A DNA stretch of 64,000 bases from Gracilariopsis chorda (Eukaryota > Rhodophyta > Florideophyceae > Gracilariales > Gracilariaceae), in the NCBI GenBank assembly GCA_003194525.1, contig NBIV01000140.1:1-64000 (forward strand), in the 5' to 3' direction. Shown piece by piece: positions 56,567-64,000 of this stretch. The position numbers were made by a program, and so were the translations under genes. Every line of letters starts with the position of its first letter. The stretch's first letter is position 1. The notes beneath the pieces are model-generated. The model saw only the letters and a list, made by a program, of their open reading frames with translations, made no database searches and had not been told where the DNA came from.

Positions 56567-58331
56567 GTCTATCGGACCGGTGCGCTGACCTCATATGAGG
56601 TCTGTCGGTCGCTAATGTTGCGGAATGTGCCAGACATTGCTGTAACACACGTGTAGAATGTTCCAGTAGTGTCTAACACATTGCACGCTTTGTTGACTCA
56701 GAAAAGACTACAGTATTTTAGTGATGCTGGCGCAAATTGTCGCTTTATTATTGGTTATTGTGCAGCTCCAGAGGTCTCTAGAAGCCAATGGAGTAACCTA
56801 GACGCACACATGATTAACTAGCAAGTAGAAATGCGTATTTGGCTCGTTTTTAGTGCCTCTAAACACTATAAAAAGAGGTTCTGAGCTTTGGACTTTGGTC
56901 TGAACTCACCTCAACAATCGACCAACATCTAAGCCCCACCCCCTATCAACCTTCCGCCACTTCAACTATCATCAACAACCAGTAAGGCGTTCACCACTGG
57001 ATAAAGGGCTTCTAGTGAGGCGTGTGCCGCTAGTTGTCCAATAGGGTGGGGAAGTACCGTCGCTAAGACCGGTCGAAGCGCCTTAGGCGTGGACTGGAGA
57101 CGGGTAGTGTGTACCAAAGGTGTTTGTGTCGTCTGTGAGCCCCACCGGAGCTTTGCTCGGATAACGGTGTCGGTCGAAAAACCTGGTGATTTCCGGACGG
57201 AAGTACTTGACGGGAAGCTATCTGCAGGTGACGTGCCGTGCAACCTTTCCTGCAAAGGGCCAGCTTGGGTATAGAGTGAAAGCATATCCCGCTGTTAGTA
57301 GCTCTCCTCGGGAAGCCCTGTAAGGATTGTATGCGCCTGCTTCTGGTTAGTGCAGAGGTAGGTAGGCTGCAGAATCCACTTCACATCCGGAGTGTCTGAC
57401 CGGAAGCCGAAGGTCTGACCCTTAGTGATCCTTGACATAATTCTTGGGTTGCGCGCCGTTTCAACAAATAAGTTAAGAAGTTTTATTTGGGGATTGAGCC
57501 TCCTGCTCTCCCTAGTGTTGTTTTATTTCATCGAGTGGGTTTAGTTCTTTTGATCCCACTGTTTCCAACTTGTTTTGGGGCTTTTAGCTACGAAGAGCAC
57601 CCTTTTGGCTTTTATTATTACAACTTTTTGGCCCCCTGCGTCACCGTCTCGTGATGGCGCCCACAAGGTCAGCGCAACGGTACGCAAAATAAAAATAAAT
57701 ATTGAAATCTGATCCGCATGACCCCGCATTTCAAATTTCGAACTTGAAACATGGCCAACCGGGTGGTCTTTGAACTATAAGTACTTGTAGAAGACGACCA
57801 CTGAGCCATAACAGCAGCTCAGTGGTCGTCAGGTCACATGCGAGCATTAAAACAGGTGTTCGAACCTCGCTGAGTTTACTTAAATTCCAAAACTCCTTTG
57901 GGAGCTCGACTAATTCAAAATATATTTAAACTCTCAGAACGTTTATAGCATCCACTTCAACAGCAGAAAAAATACGGTGACATCTGTTGAAAAGGCAGTT
58001 TTGTCATAGATTTTATATAATCTAGCAGTTCAAAATAACGCTGATTAAATTAGCAAGGAGCTAAAGGAAAAACAACTTATTGTAAACTTTTACATTCCGA
58101 CATAACTTTTTAATATAAAAAACAAAGTTTCACAAGGTTTTGGACATCTTTATCAGCTTCTGAACTTCATTACACCGTGACCCTCTTCAATGTGTTTCAT
58201 AAAACAATCTCTATTAGCACCAGTGCGACTTAAAAACAATTCTTTTTCCTTTCTGATATAGCACCCAGAACATAAAAACTTGGACTTTGTATTACCTTTG
58301 CATAAATTGCATCGTCCTTGATATAAAGCTT
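56567..58331. other. AT-rich intergenic region with a strong TATA box and a tRNA-like hairpin
   Basis: No coding domain was seen. TATAAAAAG at 56877-56885 is followed by a pyrimidine- and A/C-rich leader-like stretch (about 56905-56990), as in LTR or gene promoters, but no frame follows that I recognise. From 57880 to 58331 the sequence is very AT-rich. Confidence 0.4.
57793..57870 (+). other. tRNA-like Pol III promoter boxes within a hairpin (possible SINE head)
   Basis: CAGCTCAGTGGTCG (57815-57828) matches the tRNA A box and GTGTTCGAACC (57856-57866) the B box, about 40 bases apart as in tRNA genes. A complete cloverleaf cannot be drawn: D-stem and T-stem pairing are poor. The A-box strand is half of a perfect 13-bp inverted repeat, GACGACCACTGAG (57793-57805) with CTCAGTGGTCGTC (57818-57830). 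A degenerate tRNA or tRNA-derived SINE head is more likely than a working tRNA. Confidence 0.4.
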
Positions 58332-59330
58332 TTATACTCTTGCCATCCTTTTTTTTTTCCTTCTATTGGTTTGAATTAAATGCAAGCCAGTACCTGCAAA
58401 CATTGGCTTCTCATGATAATTTTCACATTCTTGCTCATTTCTACTCATTAGACCCGTGGTATCCCATGTATTCTCAATTAGTTCATCAGCCAATTGGCAA
58501 TAGAAGTGGTGCGGACTTTTCATGTTTCTGATTCCATTTGCGGTTTTGTACAAATTCCACGCTTCCACAATACAAATCGATAAAAGAGAGCAGTTCACTC
58601 GAAATGACCACTCATTCACTTCAGTTTTCTTCTCCAGACTCAGATCATCTTGACTGCATCTGTTATGGCGATCGACCATTGAACAGTTTTTTTAATACTC
58701 TTCACACACTTCGGAAATTGCTACATCCATTTCCACTTTCTTAGAAATATTTCCCTCCCGTCTCCACCTTTCTCGAATAATAGGAGAGCCAGGAATAACC
58801 GTGCCAGAGGTTGATACGAGATACCTTCGTTCTCTTTCCATCCACATTATAGCCATTATGTCCTTATTGATAGTGCTTCCTTTCGATAGCAAAGATAAAA
58901 AATCTCCCCTGTCCGATAGAGTAGTTTCGGAGAGATGTGTCATAGGATATTCACGAGTAGAAGTTTTGACAACTCCAGTAACCCTTAAACCTTTCTCCAG
59001 TAATGCTTTCGCGGTACTGACAGACGCAAAAAAGGAAACAGCCCACACCAAACTTTCTGATCCAAAACATGGTTGCACTAAGCGAAGTAAGACTGCCGTT
59101 CCATGGGCGTTATCAGAATCAAAAACTTGTTCCGGAATATTTGCACCCATATTCAGCTCAATTTTCAGCATTGTGCCACTTCGTGCACAACATGTTAATA
59201 AAAGGCCAGTCCTCGCCCCTTCATGCCGAAAGAAGGGGGAGGCAAGCCACCTTGGTGCTTTCACTAGGACAGCCCCAAAACGCAAGTCATGTTCGAGTGA
59301 CCAGCTTTCGCCTGCACTCGAAAAAATTAT
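58332..59330 (-). pseudogene. piggyBac-like (DDE_Tnp_1_7 type) transposase remnant
   Basis: One minus-strand frame, interrupted by TAA at 58692-58694, matches the middle and C-terminal part of piggyBac-like transposases common in algae and oomycetes. Visible blocks are RFGAVLVKAPRWL, GTAVLLRLVQPCFGSESLVWA, FASVSTAKALLEKGL, TGVVKTSTREYP and RYLVSTSGTVIPGSP, then after the stop SMVDRHNRCSQDDLSLEKK. The position usually occupied by a catalytic Asp in the ADS motif is Val (WAVSFFASV). The ORF start at 59285 is a TTG and the 5' part is gone. Two inactivating features mark this as dead. Confidence 0.75.
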
Positions 59331-59757
59331 TAAATTAAATGCTCCAGGTGGCGCGCGCTATGGCATATGAACTGCGTTTTGGCCGTGTCCCAGGAGACAG
59401 ACCAAAACCAGGATAAGGTTCGCGGTTCGGTGTTGTGTAGGGGTGGGGGCGAAAGCACAGTAGAGTTAAAGTCATGCGCCATTCATGTATCCCTCCGTGC
59501 AGAAAACAGGGCCTTCTCCTCGGACTCAGCCAGACAACGTTTGCGAGAGAGGTGTTTTGTGTATAGAGCAGTGTGGGGTCCCAAATGGTACGTAGTCGCA
59601 ATGTGTTAGTTACATGTATTAGGTTTGCTACGCGCTACTAGAAATGAGGAAGCAGCAGGCTGTAAAGCAGTGATATGAGTGAATTAAGCTTCTGTTTGGT
59701 TTTGCGAGATATTGAGCGTACGGTGAGTGGCCGGGTTCTAGGACATGGCATTGTGAC
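59331..59757. other. Intergenic, left flank of a solo LTR
   Basis: No gene was recognised. A short repeated word, CTAGGACATGG, occurs at about 59738-59748 and again at about 60692-60702 on either side of the solo LTR; related text (GGCCGTGTCCCAGGA) is near 59383. The target duplication GTGAC ends this stretch. Confidence 0.4.
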
Positions 59758-60582
59758 TGTAGTGCAATGCCCCAAAGGGGAAAAACACCGAAAGACGTGC
59801 GGGATCTTCCTCTCACGAGGTGAACCCAGTTGGGTAGAGCCTTCCCAGAGGTGTCACGGCGAAGCCGGTTTGTAAGACCAGGGAGACCTGTCGCGACTCG
59901 CGCAGGGAGGTGAAGGCGAAGAATCGGTATCCGCGTGAGCGGGGTGTGATCCTCAGTAGAGGTATGTTTCCACGTAAGTGGGGGTGTGTGAGCGGATGCG
60001 CACACGAGGGCCACGAATAGCGGGAGGTGCTACCCTAAAAAGGGGAAAAAGGAAGGGCGAAGAGGAGAAAAAGAGGGCGAAGTGAGTCGCGAGAGCGACG
60101 GGGACGAACGGAGATGCCGGTAACAATATCCCTATACAGGGCGAAACACCAATGCAATTGGAACAATTATACTCCCAGTGATGGGTCCCTTTAGATGTGC
60201 AAGGGGGTTAGATGTCCCATGGTTTACGGCGTTTCCCTCCACGGAGGAGTAGAGCACGCGCGCAAGCGGCAAAAACTAGAGCCAATTCCCCAGGTTGGGG
60301 TCCCTTGTTGGGGAAGGTTTACTGGTGCGACGGCAGTGCGCCGTCGCACTAAGTACTAGCTTCCCAGAAATGGGTATGAAAATAATAAATAATATTAACT
60401 AAAATACTCCACATTTCGTGGCAACATCCACTACTGTGGCCAACCGCCAATTGACCCAAAACCGTGTCCCACGTGTCCATATCCACCATAGTGGGGCGTA
60501 ATTCATATACACACTACACAACCGATAATATCGGGAAAGCGTTCAAGTACCCAGAATCCCTCCTTGAGGGCGTTGCACTACA
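59758..60582 (-). repeat. Solo LTR (825 bp) with perfect 5-bp target duplication
   Basis: On the plus strand it reads TGTAGTGCAATGCCCC at the left end and GGGCGTTGCACTACA at the right end, giving near-perfect terminal inverted repeats with TG...CA. GTGAC flanks it directly on both sides (59753-59757 and 60583-60587), the footprint of one integration. The word CCCAGTTGGGTAGAGCC near the left end is the reverse complement of the word near the 3' end of the gypsy LTR at 8565-9479, so this LTR lies in minus orientation. No internal domain remains, as after LTR-LTR recombination. Confidence 0.85.
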
Positions 60583-62166
60583 GTGACAGCTTATGTTCGG
60601 GAAAAATGCGTGCGTGCGCCTTTGAAAGAATTAATATATATAAATGTCGACGTGGCGCCCGCGCCCCAACATGAATTCCGATTTGACCGTGTCCTAGGAC
60701 ATGGAAAATAGTTTTTACTTCATTTTGAATAATAGTTCTTTTTGACAATGATCACACGTGCACACGCGCACACGCAACAAATTGTATAGGTGAAGGAAAG
60801 CTCACCGGAGAGAATGGAAATGCGTCGGCGGTATTTGCAACGGACAGAACAGGAATGGGTGTGCCGTTCTAATGGAAGTTGTTTGTTTGAAACAGTAACG
60901 AAGCGGCCAAAGAACTATTCATTTTAAATCTTAGGTTCTTCTGTTACGTTTATTAATTTTTTTATGTACGGAAAACGGGATTGAAAACAAATTCGGTAGT
61001 ATGGTCGAGTCGGAATCAAATCAGTCCCATGAGACATCAATGGTTCCTTGTACGAGAAGAGTGAAGAATGCGGACAATTCAAGAAATGCCAGCAATGCAG
61101 GCATTCCAGCACCACGGGGTAGCTCGGTACACAACGCAGAGGGGGAGGACCGAGTAATACCAGGTCCTGCACCCACTCCAAGTGGGAGTGGGCAGGTCGT
61201 ACTTGTTACAGCCAGTGGGGAGCACAACGTCCAAAAAATAGAGCTTTTAGATTTGACCTAACAGATAGGTTCCAATAGGAATTGGTCTGCCTAGTACAGG
61301 AGCGCCGACAGTAGATATTCTGAAATTAGATCTGCAAGCACAAGGCAAAAAGCGGGTTCACTGGCCAGACAAAAATTTTACAGGCGCTGCTATGAGACGG
61401 GCTGGGTTTCGGCAGCTTAGACGCCACATCTAGAAGATGACGTAGTAGGGTACCTGAATGTGAGTATCACAGTGTTGAACCAGATGAACTAGAAGAAGCC
61501 TCCAGGGTGCTTAGTTTACTTCCCCGGAGGTCGCGCTCTAGCAGCGCACTATATACAGTGTTGCAAGCTGACCTCGACGGAAACTATCTACTATACCCTA
61601 CAATAATCTAAGTTAGGTTATTCTACCTAATCGAATTACAGTCCGCTGGAACGATGCCTCTGGACTGTTTTGCTAGTTGGCACCAGTTAAAATATACAAA
61701 TATTCCATTAAGAATTTTCCGTACGAGCCGATTCTTAGAAGCATATATAGTACCCACTGTACTACATCAACCAGTGATTTGCCGAGAGTCAAACATGTCT
61801 TCTGGAGCGCCTCTATTTTTCGAGTAATTCGAGGTGCAGATGAAGATGGGCGAGTAGTTCGGAGAAATTCTTTGTAAATTGCGAACATCTGAAGCGCTTC
61901 CTGCACAAGTGTGGTAAAATGAATTTAGTATCTACTACCGGCTGGTTAGGCCACTTGGGTACTCTTTGGTAGGAGCACGGCGAGGGCTCAAGCTGAAGGG
62001 TGGAAGTTCGGCAATCGAATGGGGTAGGATCAATAAATTAGTAGTGGCAAGAGATAGCCAAGAAGGCTAACCGTAACCAGTTGGTAAAGTGGTCATATGA
62101 CGCATATGGTCTATTAGAGCCTGAATAGTCCTATCTAAACCAGAAGGTTGACCGTAGAAACCAACT
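60583..62166. other. Segment between two solo LTRs, degenerate coding traces
   Basis: A frame at 61001-61261 (86 codons, Ser/Pro/Gly-rich, PAPTPSGSGQVVLVTASGEH) and, after a frameshift, a basic stretch near 61301-61433 (QAQGKKRVHWPDKNFTGAAM) look like fragments of one decayed ORF of unknown kind. Frames on both strands at 61673-61906 are not recognised. No LTR ends or catalytic motifs were seen inside. Confidence 0.35.
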
Positions 62167-62985
62167 TGAACTGCAACACCCTCAGAGAGATATTTGTAGC
62201 ATTTGGTTGCTTTTCTGAATGTATCGGTAAGGTAGTCAATGCATGAACAACGCCCTCTTAATAAGGGATTGGAACCTTGAGAGACCAAAGAGTCAATTGG
62301 CGTTTGGTTACAGTAGTAGGCATGAACCACCAAGGTATAGTAGTTGTAGTTAATGTTTTCTATCATTTCGAACCCATTTCTAGGGTGTTTAATACTTTAT
62401 GCAGCGGCGAATTGCCGCCGCACCAGTATCCCTTCCACAACAAAGGACCCCAATCCGGAAGACGTGATCGAGACCTCGCCGCCTCTGCATGGTCTCTACC
62501 CCTCCCTGGAGGGACGTACCGTATTCTACGGAACGTCTGTACACCTTTCATGCCTAAAGGAACCCAGTATGGAGACTATTATTACAATAAAATTGGTTTT
62601 CGCCTTTGTATAAGGGTTACTTACCGATACTGCGGTTTGTTCTAGTCCCCCTCGTGACTCAGCGTCCTCTTGCTCGTTCCCTGATTTTCCCATCCATCTT
62701 TTCCATTCCTAGGTTGGCTTTCCTCCCATCCCAGGCCAATGTCTACACGAGCCAATTACGAGGAAACAACACCTCTTCCGAACACACTCACCCACACACT
62801 ACGCCTCCGCGGATGCCCGATTCTTGCCTCAACCTCCCTGCACAAGTTGTGACAGGGGGCTTCGACCTTACAACCCTACATATTCTTGCTACCTCTGAGA
62901 GGGCTCTACCCAACTGGTTTCAATTCTACGAGTAATGATCCCGAAAGTCTTTTGGGGCTTTACCGCTCCCGGGCACTGCACTACA
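62167..62985 (+). repeat. Second solo LTR (819 bp), opposite orientation, diverged
   Basis: It starts TGAACTGCAACACCCTC and ends GGGCACTGCACTACA. The flanks CAACT (62162-62166) and CAAAT (62986-62990) are a 4-of-5 target duplication. Aligned by eye to the reverse complement of the LTR at 59758-60582 it matches along its length, for example CTCTACCCAACTGG, the hairpin-like GCGGCGAATTGCCGCC region and CCAATTGACTC. It has many substitutions and small indels, so the two are old copies of one family. Being inverted, they are not the two LTRs of one element. Confidence 0.8.
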
Positions 62986-64000
62986 CAAATAGTATCACGC
63001 TAAGCCAAGAGGTGCTTGCCTTCAGCATTCTTTCAGAAGTAGCACCGCACCCACCTTAAAGGTGAGTGAGGCTCAACTTGAGTTTCAGTCTGCTACATGG
63101 CAATTTTTGGGGCTGGCCCTAGCTGCCTGGATGCACGTCACACTAGCGAGGTGTCTCTTCTTTTCTAAAATAACTAAATAATGTACTACTATAATCACTC
63201 AGCCACTCTAACCCACGTGGCATGGTAAGGAGTAGGTACAGCACGCGTCGCACTGCCCAGATGGTCAGATTTCACTGCATTACAACATGTATGTCGGAAT
63301 CGGTCTTTCCTTGTTATATCCACGAAGGCTACCCAAGGGAATGGACAGCGCTCCCTTCTGACCAATCCTGACATTCCTGTTTATTTTTCGGTGGAAGTGA
63401 CGATGAATGGCTCACTGCGTGGTGTTCTGGCCCGCAAAGAATTGTTTATCATTCTTCAGTTGGTGGTTGACACAGCTTTTGCTGTTGTGCTGAAGAGTTG
63501 TCCGTCTTCCACTAGATCCTGACCTACTGCATCAGGTAACATCCTCAAAATACCCTAATCAATGGCACGCAAAATGTCAAAGCCAACAAAACTATAAAGA
63601 ATAAATTGCTTCGATCCAATGCGTTTGAACGCAGCTAAAGCCGGCGGATACTCATTTGCCCCCATTTCCACTAGAAGCTGCCAACCAGTTTCAAGCTCCA
63701 TACGCTTATTTTTGGGATGGCTTCGTGTGCAACTTGCGCCCTAAAGTCATTGCTTTGCTGTACGAAGCCGGTACTTTACGATTTGATACAGATCCCTTGC
63801 AGGCAAGCCCTTTGCAGAGAGTAGTATCTGTCTCAATTTCCATTCTTCTTTGTCTCTTTAGGTGTTTCTGAAAGGCATTGTGCATAGGGTTCAATCGCAA
63901 AATCATTTGACGTTCTTCAAGCAGAATGAAGGTCAGTCTTGTGGCTGACCCACGAGTATCATGCAAAAAACTTGGAAAAGCAGAGCGTCGAAAATCACAA
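62986..64000. other. Right edge, no supported gene
   Basis: Short ORFs only (63656-63871 on the plus strand, 63706-63966 on the minus strand), without recognised domains. Some CACGTGGCATGG-type text near 63213 loosely recalls the LTR family but could not be aligned. Confidence 0.4.

Noticed and set aside
56616-57466. Possible Copia-type LTR (TGTTG...CAACA with an internal TATA box)
   Set aside because: The flanking bases (GCTAA and AATAA) are not a target duplication and no tRNA primer-binding site or internal domain follows; only the TATA box is convincing.
57787-57880. Functional tRNA gene
   Set aside because: A and B boxes are present but D-stem, T-stem and acceptor pairing fail, so a working tRNA is not supported.
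59758-62985. One composite retrotransposon bounded by the two related LTRs
   Set aside because: The LTRs are in opposite orientation and each has its own target duplication, so they are independent solo LTRs.

Overview
The window looks like nuclear DNA of a photosynthetic eukaryote, most likely a red alga with a transposon-rich, intron-poor genome. This is an inference. It rests on a plastid lipid-associated (fibrillin) protein and a thylakoid-type signal peptidase encoded next to mitochondrial-type enzymes, on mostly intronless genes, and on only two genes with short GT-AG introns (DMC1 with three, an FSP1-like oxidoreductase with one). There are no bacterial operons.

Layout. (1) 1-9479: the 3' part of a Ty3/gypsy chromovirus whose left end lies outside the window: broken gag, protease-RT-RNase H, integrase, a detached chromodomain, then a 571-codon ANTISENSE gene with its own TATA box, a polypurine tract and a 915-bp 3' LTR. 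It sits directly beside the 3' end of a LINE-like element (9480-10553). (2) 12-29 kb: the gene-rich core. It holds a four-TM protein, a USP7-like pseudogene beside a WD40 pseudogene, an equilibrative nucleoside transporter, an FSP1-like oxidoreductase, a fibrillin, the meiotic recombinase DMC1, a plastid signal peptidase and a malic enzyme. (3) 29.8-40.5 kb: a gene desert with a long (GT)n run and small tandem repeats. (4) 40.5-50.6 kb: an unknown Gln/Glu-rich zinc-finger protein, an EF-hand/glyoxalase fusion, a frame-broken PARL-like rhomboid and a kinase-like gene, with intergenic hairpins between them. (5) 53-64 kb: a transposon graveyard with a decayed RecQ-like helicase, a MITE-like AT-rich unit, a tRNA-like A/B-box hairpin, a piggyBac-like transposase pseudogene and two diverged solo LTRs in opposite orientation, one with a perfect 5-bp target duplication.

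The cellular genes are unrelated housekeeping, plastid and mitochondrial functions; no operon-like pathway is seen. The most unusual unit is the intact antisense gene inside the gypsy element, kept open while the sense genes around it are broken and the integrase has lost a catalytic aspartate.

Calls were made by eye from motifs. Exact domain limits, start codons and the species are uncertain. Several frame breaks could be assembly errors rather than true mutations.
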